A stretch of DNA of 13,296 nt from positions 1-13,296 of the forward strand of contig SDNN01000063.1 of NCBI GenBank assembly GCA_004524425.1, in the 5' to 3' direction. This document shows positions 5,712 through 12,472 of this stretch, piece after piece (positions within the stretch are counted from its first letter, which is position 1; every line of letters begins with the position of its first letter). The position numbers were made by a program, and so were the translations under genes. Under the pieces are notes generated by a model. That model was not told the origin of the DNA. It did no database searches and saw only the letters and a program-made list of their open reading frames with translations. The stretch comes from Promethearchaeota archaeon. Lineage in GTDB: Archaea; Asgardarchaeota; Lokiarchaeia; Sigynarchaeales; SOKP01.

Positions 5712-5796
5712 TTTAATTCGAGAAATATTAATTAATATCACTAGAAGTTTAATCTTATCAATATTAATAAAGAAACTCAATTTTACTAAAACGTGC

Positions 5797-5994
5797 ATGA
5801 ACATGGAAAGGAATATTCAAGACAAAATTGAAAGCTACATGAATGTCGATTTTTATGAAAACCAATCTAAAAGCACTAAATCACCATTTTCACTGATATT
5901 GGATATTAGTGACATAAAACCAGGTGAAATTGAGATTGAGGATGAAATTACACGACGTTCCTTTTGGTTTAAATATTATAAAAACAAAAAATAA
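5797..5994 (+). CDS. 65-residue hypothetical protein
   Basis: This ORF encodes 65 residues, starting MNMERNIQDKIESYMNVDFY and ending RRSFWFKYYKNKK. The first half is polar and helical-looking. A short hydrophobic strand (FSLILDISDI) follows, then a strongly acidic stretch (PGEIEIEDEI) and a basic, aromatic tail. There are no cysteines and no membrane helix. The start is ATG 5797; ATG 5803 would remove two residues and cannot be excluded. A TATA box at 5704 supports transcription. It ends 83 bases from the convergent aminotransferase gene. I do not recognise a family, and it shows no convincing similarity to the two small paralogues at 3280 and 3629. It is likely a real but lineage-specific gene. 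Confidence 0.55.
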   Translation: MNMERNIQDKIESYMNVDFYENQSKSTKSPFSLILDISDIKPGEIEIEDEITRRSFWFKYYKNKK

Positions 5995-6064
5995 GTTTAT
6001 GCTTCTTTTATCCATGGAAATTTAAAGCTTACCTGCTTAATTAATAATGAACCTTAGATATTGC

Positions 6065-6070
6065 AAAAAA
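6065..6070 (-). terminator. T-run terminator of the aminotransferase gene
   Basis: The minus-strand transcript reads GCCTTTTTTGC a few bases after the aminotransferase stop. A single T6 run of this type is the common archaeal termination signal; there is no clear stem. Confidence 0.35.
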
Positions 6071-6077
6071 GGCTTTA

Positions 6078-7259
6078 TCAAAATAGATTTTTAATTCTTT
6101 CCAATGCCTCTTTTATTCTATCAACCGGCTGAGTAAGCGCAAAACGTACATAACCTTCTCCATGGCGACCAAAACCTGTCCCAGGTGTTAATATCACTCC
6201 TATTTCTATGAGCTTTTTTACAAATTCCATGCTATTTATCTCTCCTTCTGGAATTGAGGTCCATACGTAGAATGTTGCCTGAGGTTTATCAGTTTTCCAA
6301 CCCATTTTGTTTAATCCTTTTATTAAAACGTCTCTTCTTTTTTCGTAAATTTTCATGCTATCTTCAACGATTTTGGGCTTTTTCTCTGACTGATATTCAT
6401 TTAAACCCCTGACAACTGCCTTTTGAATGAAAATTGGACATCCAGAATCGATCTGAGACTTAATCTTTCGCAAACCACTTATCAATATTTCATTACCAGC
6501 CGCCCAACCGCAGCGGAATCCTGTCATGCAGAACATTTTTGAAGCACTATTGATTTCTACGTGATCGCTACTAATTTGAAGTAATGATGGAGCGATGTAA
6601 TCATTAAACGTGAATTCAGAATAAGGATTATCATACACTATAAAGAAATTATAATCTTCCGCATAATCCACAACTTTCTTTAAATATTCAATTGGTGCTA
6701 TTGCCCCCGTAGGATTGTTAGGATAATTTAAGTACATCATTTTTGCTTTTTTTAGAATTTTTGGATTAATTGCTTCGATATCGGGAAGAAAATGATTTTT
6801 CTTCTCTAAAGGCATCAAATATGGCTCTCCATCGCATAATTTAGTTGCTCCATTTTCATATACTGGATATCCTGGATTTGGGCATAACACGAGATCACCT
6901 GGATTGACAAAGGCTCTGGCAATATTTGCCACGCCTTCCTTACCCCCTATTACGTTTGTAATTTCATTTTTAAAATCTAAATCAACACCAAATCTCACAT
7001 CGTACCATCTTGCTACGGCTCTTCTAAAGAATTCCTCTCCCATGCTTGTCGGATAATTTTGATTTTCTGGAACTTTAGCTTGGTTGATCATTTCATTAAG
7101 AATAATCTCTGGAGTATTTAGATCGGGATCTCCTATTCCTAGAGGAATTAGATCGACTCCTTGTTTTTTTTTCTCTGTTTTTAATTCTTCAATCTCGGCA
7201 AAGATATATGGCGGAAGTCTCCCAACTCTGGTGGCAAATTCAATCTTGATATTAAACAC
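6078..7259 (-). CDS. dapL: LL-diaminopimelate aminotransferase (DapL-type, class I PLP)
   Basis: This is a 393-residue fold-type I aminotransferase. The N-terminus RVGRLPPYIFAEIEELK followed by LIPLGIGDPDLNTP is the hallmark of LL-diaminopimelate aminotransferases. These convert tetrahydrodipicolinate to LL-2,6-diaminopimelate with glutamate in lysine synthesis. PLP-site residues are NYPNNPTG (178-185), Asp210 and Tyr213, and the Schiff-base Lys241 in SASKMFCMTGFRCGWAAG. A C-terminal Arg lies in GYVRFALTQP. The length is normal for the family. The start is GTG at 7259: an in-frame TAG lies immediately upstream and no ATG precedes the conserved region. A TATATGA-like box around 7300 would give a short leader. 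The nearest upstream gene on this strand is a transporter 194 bases away, so this is probably a single-gene transcript. Aspartate-type aminotransferase activity cannot be excluded by eye. Confidence 0.88.
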   Translation of the reverse strand: MFNIKIEFATRVGRLPPYIFAEIEELKTEKKKQGVDLIPLGIGDPDLNTPEIILNEMINQAKVPENQNYPTSMGEEFFRRAVARWYDVRFGVDLDFKNEITNVIGGKEGVANIARAFVNPGDLVLCPNPGYPVYENGATKLCDGEPYLMPLEKKNHFLPDIEAINPKILKKAKMMYLNYPNNPTGAIAPIEYLKKVVDYAEDYNFFIVYDNPYSEFTFNDYIAPSLLQISSDHVEINSASKMFCMTGFRCGWAAGNEILISGLRKIKSQIDSGCPIFIQKAVVRGLNEYQSEKKPKIVEDSMKIYEKRRDVLIKGLNKMGWKTDKPQATFYVWTSIPEGEINSMEFVKKLIEIGVILTPGTGFGRHGEGYVRFALTQPVDRIKEALERIKNLF

Positions 7260-7413
7260 CTACAAATTTAAAATAAGATTTAAGAAATTGTGAACTTAAT
7301 CATATAGTAATTCTTAAAAATTTTTCCATAATTCTGAATAACTTACCAGATCAAACAACCTAAAAAAATGACCTTAATTTTATCTTTCTCTTGAGATTCC
7401 AATTAAAATAATC

Positions 7414-7434
7414 AAAAAAGAGAATTAAAAAAAA
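7414..7434 (-). terminator. Double T-tract terminator of the transporter gene
   Basis: The minus-strand transcript carries T8 (7434-7427) then T6 (7419-7414), starting 20 bases after the transporter stop. Two closely spaced T-tracts without a strong stem fit archaeal termination and separate the transporter from the aminotransferase gene. Confidence 0.5.
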
Positions 7435-7453
7435 GAAATAAATTACTTGATAT

Positions 7454-8851
7454 TTAAAGGCATAATTCTTCTACTTTTTCTTGATTTGCTGTCGCTTTTT
7501 CAGGGGTGATGTCGTACCATTTGGCAAATATGAGCATTCCAATGAACATGAATATAAATGGTATTATACCAAAATGAAGTTGGATGCCTAACACAGCTTC
7601 TGGTGATTGGCTTGCTGCGCCTTCTACAAATCCAGTGAGAGAATGTATTATAATAAAGGTAATTGCTTGAGCTAAAATGCCTAACCTGCCAAAAAATTGC
7701 TGGAAACCCATGTAAATTCCTTCTTCACGTTTTTCACATAGTACCACGTGTTCATCAATGACATCCGCTAAAACTGGAGCTATCATGACCCAGAAGCCCC
7801 CTAGTGCCACACCCCAGACTATCAAAACGAAAAACATGGTATAATAATCAGTAATAAAAGACAATGGAATGCTTATAAAAGCTAAGAAGAATCCGGCGAT
7901 TAACATCACTTTTTTATTGTTATTAGTTTTATGAGCTAATGTCATCCATAAGGGAACTGATAAGATTGCTCCAATAAGAAAACCTGCCATTATTAAAGTC
8001 ATTGAACTTGCTTCCATTTTCAATACAAACCGAATCACGTAGGGGATTGAAGATTGAGCACATATCACTAAACTTCGATATAAAGTATAACTTATAATAA
8101 ATATGACGAAATTTTTTTGTTTTAATGCTCTTTTCAACGACTTAAAAAATGATTCCCTCTCCGCTTTTACACCATAGCTTGAAAGGTACCGATCTATGGT
8201 GACTTGATCTTCTCGACATCCTGGAATGGATAACATTAATATGATAACACCTATTATGAGCATGATTCCCGCCTGTATCACGTATGTGTTGATTTGTCCG
8301 AATTCAACGAATAGTGGGGGTACAACTCCTCCTGCAACGATGCCCAAAATACCAATTGGAGTAGCTATAGCATTAGCAGTTCTTCTTTCTTCAACTGATC
8401 GAAATTTATCTGGAAAGAGAGCTGAAAAGTTTACAAAAAATATGCTAGCAAAAGTATCAAAAAAACAGGTGGCAAATATTAACCAAGCAAAAATGATCAA
8501 TGCTCCCGAGTCAGGATTAACATCTGGAGGTATAAATATAAGTATGTAGCTCAATATCCATATTAATCCGCCGATAATCACCCAGGGAAACCTTCTACCC
8601 CATTTTTTCGTGAAATTAAATGGCCTATCTGTTAGGTAGCCAACCAAGGGATCATTGATTGCATTGTATATGGCAAAGATTATATATCCTAATCCTACAA
8701 GCCAAACATTTAATCCAATTTCGCTTTCATAAAAGTAAAATCCAAATGCCGTGAATGCCATGTCTATAAACTCATTTAAAGCTTTAGCAAATCCGTAAGA
8801 AGCCATGTTTGCTTTTGAGTGCTTTACTTTCAAAACATCTGATTTTTCCAT
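7454..8851 (-). CDS. GPH-family (MFS) sugar:cation symporter
   Basis: This is a 465-residue polytopic membrane protein of the glycoside-pentoside-hexuronide:cation symporter family (MFS_2). The clearest signature is in the first cytoplasmic loop: AINDPLVGYLTDRPFN (65-79) followed by KKWGRRFPWVIIGG (83-94), the GPH 'NDPxxGxxxDR' and 'GRRxPW' motifs. About 12 hydrophobic segments are spread over the length, with a basic central loop (SFFKSLKRALKQKN) between the two six-helix halves. The length is typical. It likely takes up a sugar or glycoside with Na+ or H+, but the substrate cannot be read from the sequence and no sugar-degrading gene lies next to it. The start ATG 8851 has the usual short polar N-terminus before helix 1, which begins near FAKALNEFIDMAF. 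A TATA box at 8914-8925 gives a leader of about 40 bases. Confidence 0.9.
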   Translation of the reverse strand: MEKSDVLKVKHSKANMASYGFAKALNEFIDMAFTAFGFYFYESEIGLNVWLVGLGYIIFAIYNAINDPLVGYLTDRPFNFTKKWGRRFPWVIIGGLIWILSYILIFIPPDVNPDSGALIIFAWLIFATCFFDTFASIFFVNFSALFPDKFRSVEERRTANAIATPIGILGIVAGGVVPPLFVEFGQINTYVIQAGIMLIIGVIILMLSIPGCREDQVTIDRYLSSYGVKAERESFFKSLKRALKQKNFVIFIISYTLYRSLVICAQSSIPYVIRFVLKMEASSMTLIMAGFLIGAILSVPLWMTLAHKTNNNKKVMLIAGFFLAFISIPLSFITDYYTMFFVLIVWGVALGGFWVMIAPVLADVIDEHVVLCEKREEGIYMGFQQFFGRLGILAQAITFIIIHSLTGFVEGAASQSPEAVLGIQLHFGIIPFIFMFIGMLIFAKWYDITPEKATANQEKVEELCL

Positions 8852-9315
8852 GGAAACACTTTAAGATTTTTTTCAAAAACTTAATCTATTAATTTAAAAT
8901 ATTAGTCAAAGGTATTTTTATATTTATTCTAAGAAAAAAAAAAAGGATTAGAATTTTTACGAAAAGAAGAAAGATTAGGAAAAAAAGTTCTATTGGTGTA
9001 TAGAAAAATATGTGATATGATTCAAGATAATCTTACAATAATAAACAAATCAATAGTTTTAACTATAAAAATTCTAAATTCCATAACTTTACATGAAAAG
9101 CAATTATTAAAAATCTCGCACATAATCAAACTACTGTGATATTAAATTAAAATAAGAATTAATGCAAATTGTTTAAGAATTATTGGAGATATAACAAATT
9201 ACTAATAATAATACAAAAATTTTTAATTTAAAATTGTTTTTGAAATAATAGTCGTTTTTCTGAATAATTATTTAATTTCAAAAATAACAAAAAGAAAATT
9301 ATCATTTGATTTAAA
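8852..9315. other. 464-base gene-free A/T-rich intergenic region
   Basis: This region lies between the divergent transporter and DUF134 genes. Apart from the transporter TATA box near its left end and weak AT boxes near 9266-9277 on the plus strand, I see no ORF with a ribosome site, no tRNA-like fold and no strong repeat. It has a purine-rich A/G stretch around 8932-8988. It may hold a regulatory region or an A/T-rich non-coding RNA, but nothing in it proves that. Confidence 0.5.
8914..8925 (-). promoter_or_regulatory. TATA box of the transporter gene
   Basis: On the minus strand this reads AAATATAAAAAT, a good archaeal TATA element. It predicts a transcript start near 8894 and a leader of about 40 bases before the ATG at 8851. 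Confidence 0.5.
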
Positions 9316-9744
9316 ATGGGCCGCCGAACTCGAATGCGATATGTCAAGAGGACACCCAATAATTTTTATTTTGCAGACATGCCAGAATCAGGCATAAATT
9401 CAGATAATTTTATTATTTTGACGATTTCTGAGTTTGAGGCAATGCGTTTAAAGCATTATAGAAATCTGAATCAAAAGGAGGCGGCAGAAACTATGGGAGT
9501 CTCCCAACCTACATTTTCAAGAATATTGGATAGTGCCCATCAGAAAGCCACAAAAGCCCTCATCGAAGGAAAGACTATTAGAGTTTATGGTGGTAATGTA
9601 AATTTTAAAGAAAGTTTTAGGGGATATGGATGTTTAGATTGTGATGCTGAATGGAGAGATGATAATGCCTCTAAAGGAACGAAAGTGCATTGTCCAGAAT
9701 GCAATTCAACAAATGTGTATTTTTTAGTGAAAGAACCCATTTAA
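9316..9744 (+). CDS. DUF134 (UPF0251) helix-turn-helix protein with zinc-ribbon tail
   Basis: This is a 142-residue DUF134-family protein. The N-terminus MGRRTRMRYVKRTP and the segment LTISEFEAMRLKHYRNLNQ (35-53) lead into a sigma-70 region 4-like helix-turn-helix, KEAAETMGVSQPTFSRIL (54-71). After it comes the family's 'A..AL.EGK.IRV.GG' strand. The C-terminus carries CLDC (106-109) and CPEC (126-129), a likely zinc ribbon, which makes the protein somewhat longer than minimal members. The family is thought to be DNA-binding and regulatory, but no target is established that I can name. The start ATG 9316 gives the conserved MGRR. A 12-base repeat, ATTTAAAATGGG, spans its start (9309-9320) and its stop (9739-9750). 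The second copy is half of a palindrome just before the promoter of the downstream Fe-S gene, so it might control itself or that neighbour. Confidence 0.88.
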   Translation: MGRRTRMRYVKRTPNNFYFADMPESGINSDNFIILTISEFEAMRLKHYRNLNQKEAAETMGVSQPTFSRILDSAHQKATKALIEGKTIRVYGGNVNFKESFRGYGCLDCDAEWRDDNASKGTKVHCPECNSTNVYFLVKEPI

Positions 9745-9750
9745 AATGGG
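9736..9750. promoter_or_regulatory. 15-bp palindrome at the DUF134 stop, possible operator
   Basis: CCCATTT-A-AAATGGG is a perfect 7+7 palindrome overlapping the DUF134 stop codon. Its right part, with preceding bases (ATTTAAAATGGG), is repeated exactly over the DUF134 start (9309-9320), and TAATGGG recurs at 9784-9790 next to the TATA box of the Fe-S gene. The loop would be too small for a full RNA hairpin, so a DNA-binding site is more likely than a terminator. Function is inferred. Confidence 0.35.
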
Positions 9751-9778
9751 ATTCATATCTAAATCAATCACAACCTAC

Positions 9779-9786
9779 TTATATAA
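9779..9786 (+). promoter_or_regulatory. TATA box of the winged-helix/ferredoxin gene
   Basis: TTATATAA lies 59 bases before the TTG start at 9845. It predicts a transcript start near 9810 and a leader of about 35 bases. The leader contains a weak ribosome site, GGAGAT (9829-9834). Confidence 0.5.
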
Positions 9787-9844
9787 TGGGCTAATTATCT
9801 TAGTTATTCCCTTATTATTTACCCTTATGGAGATTTAGTTCAAA

Positions 9845-10948
9845 TTGACTGAAAAATTATGGTATAAATTAGCAAGAACGGTTATTAAGGCAGGTAATAT
9901 GCCCATACCGATTAATGAAACTCTCATCGAGTTGTTAAAGGCAATCATATCAGAAGATCAGGCGCAATTTATTATCACGGTGTTTAAAAGAAAACCTAAC
10001 CTAAATATTGATGAAATAAAAGAAAGAATAGATATTGATGATGAATCGCTGAATAGAATGCTGGAGGATCTCATGAATAATGGTGTTTTAGTAGGTCTAG
10101 CAAGTAGATCTACTGGTATCATGGTTTATCGTTTATTAGGGCCATTCCCTGGAATGTTCGAATATACTTTAATGAGAGGTGAAACGGGTGAAAAACAGGT
10201 AAGGTTAGCTCATCTATTTGAAGAATTATTTAAACAAATGAGCATGGCAACCCAAAAAAATTATGATAATGTCGTAAAAGAATATAAAAACTTTCCCCCG
10301 ATAAATCGAATTGTACCTGTAGAAGAAGAAATTGAGGGCGATCTTGTCGAACAAGTGATACCTTATGAAGAAGTATCGAAAATCGTTGATAAATATGACG
10401 ATATAGCAGTTGTCACATGTTATTGCAGGCATGAAAAAGATCTTCTGAATGAGCCGTGCAAGGTAACTGATCAAAGAAAAAACTGTTTTTTATTGGGAAA
10501 AAGTGCTCAATTTGCCATAAATCATGCATTTGGAACTCCAATTTCACAAGAAGAGACTAAAGAAATATTAAAAATAGCTGAACAAGAGGGTCTTGTTCAT
10601 AAAGCTTTTCACGTTCATCTCAAACCAGAATTAGATGAAGAAGCTATATGTAATTGCTGCAAATGTTGTTGTGGCATATTTTCTCTCTTTTATAAAGGTA
10701 TAATGCCTTATCACGCCATAACTAGCTATTTGGCAAATATCAACGAAGATAAATGTCTAGGTTGTGGAACATGTGTTGAAAAATGTCCCATGGAGGCAAT
10801 AGAATTGGTAGAGATGGTAGCTTGCATAGATGAAAAAAAATGTATAGGCTGCGGTGTCTGTGCTTTTCATTGTCCCGAACAAGCAGCAGCACTGCAACGA
10901 ACCGGACAGAGAGAGGTTTACGTGCCACCTCCAAAAGTCAAATATTAA
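9845..10948 (+). CDS. Winged-helix protein with Cys-rich cluster and two 4Fe-4S ferredoxin motifs
   Basis: This is a 367-residue Fe-S protein. Residues 25-105 look like a winged helix: helices from LIELLKAI to SLNRMLEDLMNNG, then a wing GLASRSTGIMVYRLL. The middle part has a TCYCRH motif with further cysteines (C192, C194, C205, C214), and a very Cys-rich stretch CNCCKCCC lies at 269-276. The C-terminus carries two ferredoxin motifs, CLGCGTCVEKCP (304-315) and CIGCGVCAFHCP (333-344), for two [4Fe-4S] clusters. The extra cysteines could bind another cluster or metal. This domain order occurs in archaeal and anaerobic bacterial '4Fe-4S binding proteins' of unclear role; redox sensing or electron transfer to an unknown partner is inferred. 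TTG 9845 is the chosen start (GGAGAT upstream). In-frame ATG 9899 would delete the first 18 residues, including the conserved-looking YKLA. There is no redox enzyme next to it. Confidence 0.85.
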   Translation: MTEKLWYKLARTVIKAGNMPIPINETLIELLKAIISEDQAQFIITVFKRKPNLNIDEIKERIDIDDESLNRMLEDLMNNGVLVGLASRSTGIMVYRLLGPFPGMFEYTLMRGETGEKQVRLAHLFEELFKQMSMATQKNYDNVVKEYKNFPPINRIVPVEEEIEGDLVEQVIPYEEVSKIVDKYDDIAVVTCYCRHEKDLLNEPCKVTDQRKNCFLLGKSAQFAINHAFGTPISQEETKEILKIAEQEGLVHKAFHVHLKPELDEEAICNCCKCCCGIFSLFYKGIMPYHAITSYLANINEDKCLGCGTCVEKCPMEAIELVEMVACIDEKKCIGCGVCAFHCPEQAAALQRTGQREVYVPPPKVKY

Positions 10949-11061
10949 ATATAAAAATAATCTTCTATTGTTTAATTAAACTCAATATAATTTGGAAAAA
11001 TATCAAAAACTATTTTATCCGAAATGAATTTGAACCAGAGATATGATTTATAAAAAAAAAG

Positions 11062-11072
11062 TTATTTATATT
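11062..11072 (+). promoter_or_regulatory. TATA box of the GTPase gene
   Basis: TTATTTATATT lies about 35-40 bases before the TTG start and predicts a short leader. AAGGTAGAT (11092-11100) just before the start may act as the ribosome site. Confidence 0.4.
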
Positions 11073-11104
11073 GAAAAAAACAATTATATTTAAGGTAGAT
11101 CCAG

Positions 11105-11746
11105 TTGGTTAGAATAGAAGATAACAAAATTGCCATAAAAGTCCTTTACTGGGGAATGTATCGATCGGGAAAGACTACTTCAGTCGATACTCTATATAGA
11201 ATGACAAAAGAGCAAAATAAAGATGTCTTTCCTGTTGGAAGTCTAACCAAAATTCAACGCGCCAGTGGAGCAACTCTTTATTTTGATCGAGGTGTGTTTC
11301 AATCGAGAAAACAAAAACAAGTGGAATATCATATATATACCGTTGCGGGTCAAATAAGTTATAAACCACTGAGAGAGAAAATATTTCAAGGTACTGATGG
11401 AGTACTTTTTGTGGTAGATTCTCAAACCCATCTTTTTGAAGACAACATTGAAGCGTTAAAAGAATTAAAAAGCGTGGCAAAAAAAAAATTGATCAAGGAA
11501 ATTCCATTGGTCTTGATGTTGAACAAGCAAGATCTTCCCGATGTAATAGGGAAAAAGGAAATTTTACAAGTATTGAAAGATGAAAATCTTTGGTTCGAAA
11601 ACGAAAATGAGTTCCACATCTTGAATCCAGTTATATACGAAACTGTAGCGTTGTATGACAAGAAAAAAAACATTTATCGAAGTTTTGCTGAATGTGCCAG
11701 GCAAATTGTCAATAGGATAAGTTCAATTGAGAAAGAGACTTTCTAG
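11105..11746 (+). CDS. MglA-like small Ras-superfamily GTPase
   Basis: This is a 213-residue GTP-binding protein. G1 is GMYRSGKTT (17-25, Lys23). The switch region is ASGATLYFDRG. G3 reads YTVAGQISY (78-86, Gln83), where MglA proteins have TVPGQ in place of the Ras DxxGQ. VLFVVDSQ (100-107) and NKQDLP (140-145, G4) complete the site. The block 'TLYFD...HIYTVAGQ...DGVLFVVDSQ' matches the MglA/gliding-motility GTPase group found in bacteria and archaea, not Ras, Arf or Rag. There is no lipidation Cys at the C-terminus and no membrane segment. The start is TTG 11105, with AAGGTAG eight bases upstream; the conserved core begins within a few residues. No partner such as a roadblock/LC7 (MglB-like) protein lies adjacent, though such partners are usual for this family. 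Its role in polarity, trafficking or signalling cannot be told from sequence. Confidence 0.88.
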   Translation: MVRIEDNKIAIKVLYWGMYRSGKTTSVDTLYRMTKEQNKDVFPVGSLTKIQRASGATLYFDRGVFQSRKQKQVEYHIYTVAGQISYKPLREKIFQGTDGVLFVVDSQTHLFEDNIEALKELKSVAKKKLIKEIPLVLMLNKQDLPDVIGKKEILQVLKDENLWFENENEFHILNPVIYETVALYDKKKNIYRSFAECARQIVNRISSIEKETF

Positions 11747-11795
11747 TACTAATTTATATTTTAAGATTTGATCTTTTGGTAATATATGACTCCAA

Positions 11796-12227
11796 TTAAA
11801 CAAAATCAGCGAGAAATTTTTTCACATTGAGTAATTCTTTTGTCGACAATTCCATTACGACCCTCGTGCATTCTACTTTTGCCAATAAAGCGTTATCAGA
11901 TTCTCGATAAATATCATGTAAAAAAGTCATGGATTTTTCTCCCAGGTTTTTTATGCGGGTCTTGACGATGACATGATCCCCAAATTCAGCTGATCCTTCA
12001 TAGGTGATAGTTATCTTTTTAACGGGGAAAACAATTCCTTTTCTCACGGCATTTTCTATTGCCAGCGGATTTTGAATATTATTCATGAAACTAACAAAAC
12101 CATCATCAAAATATACCAGATAATTCTTAAAATGCACAATTCCCATGGCATCAGTATCATTAAATCTTACTTTTATTTTAATTGAATCTTCAGCGCTCAG
12201 TATTATCTGCATTATTTTCTCTTCCAT
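11796..12227 (-). CDS. Hotdog-fold acyl-CoA thioesterase (YbgC/4HBT type)
   Basis: This is a 143-residue single hotdog domain. The active-site block is KVRFNDTDAMGIVHFKNYLVYFDDG (19-43), which contains the 4-hydroxybenzoyl-CoA thioesterase signature DTDAMGIVHFxxY with the catalytic Asp. The following strands, VKKITITYEGSAEFGDHVIVKTRI and SMTFLHDIYRESDNALLAKVECTRVVM, are typical of the fold. It is expected to hydrolyse acyl-CoA thioesters in the cytoplasm as a tetramer or dimer; the chain length or aromatic preference cannot be read off. ATG 12227 is used as the start. ATG 12212, preceded by GGAAGAG, would shorten it by five residues and is also plausible. It is convergent with the GTPase gene (49-base gap) and divergent from the peptidase, so it appears to be a single-gene unit. 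Confidence 0.88.
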   Translation of the reverse strand: MEEKIMQIILSAEDSIKIKVRFNDTDAMGIVHFKNYLVYFDDGFVSFMNNIQNPLAIENAVRKGIVFPVKKITITYEGSAEFGDHVIVKTRIKNLGEKSMTFLHDIYRESDNALLAKVECTRVVMELSTKELLNVKKFLADFV

Positions 12228-12430
12228 GATTCACATCAACACTCTTTTTCTATTAATTATGAGATATCATTAAAAAATTCTATCATTAGTTCTATCTTTA
12301 TTCAAATTCATTATTAATTTTACTGACTAAAGCTTTAATATTTTTCTCCAATTATATGGAACTTGAACACGCATAAATTTTTTTAATCTCTCTATAATCT
12401 GTTAAATTAAAAACATCAATATAAATCTTC

Positions 12431-12438
12431 TATAAAAT
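12431..12438 (+). promoter_or_regulatory. TATA box of the M42 peptidase gene
   Basis: TATAAAAT lies about 35-42 bases before the ATG at 12473 and predicts a short leader of roughly 13 bases. The rest of the 245-base divergent spacer (12228-12472) is A/T-rich with no further gene visible. Confidence 0.5.
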
Positions 12439-12472
12439 CAAGTCGATAACTAAAATTAGTAGTGAATAATTA

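Noticed and set aside
8226..8549. 107-residue plus-strand ORF inside the transporter gene
   Set aside because: It is antisense to conserved membrane helices of the GPH transporter and has no promoter or ribosome site. It is a shadow frame.
10840..11046. 68-residue plus-strand ORF over the end of the Fe-S gene
   Set aside because: Most of it overlaps the second ferredoxin motif in another frame, and the remainder is A/T-rich spacer with no ribosome site.
11175..11673. Three minus-strand ORFs opposite the GTPase
   Set aside because: All are antisense to conserved G-motifs and have no start signals.
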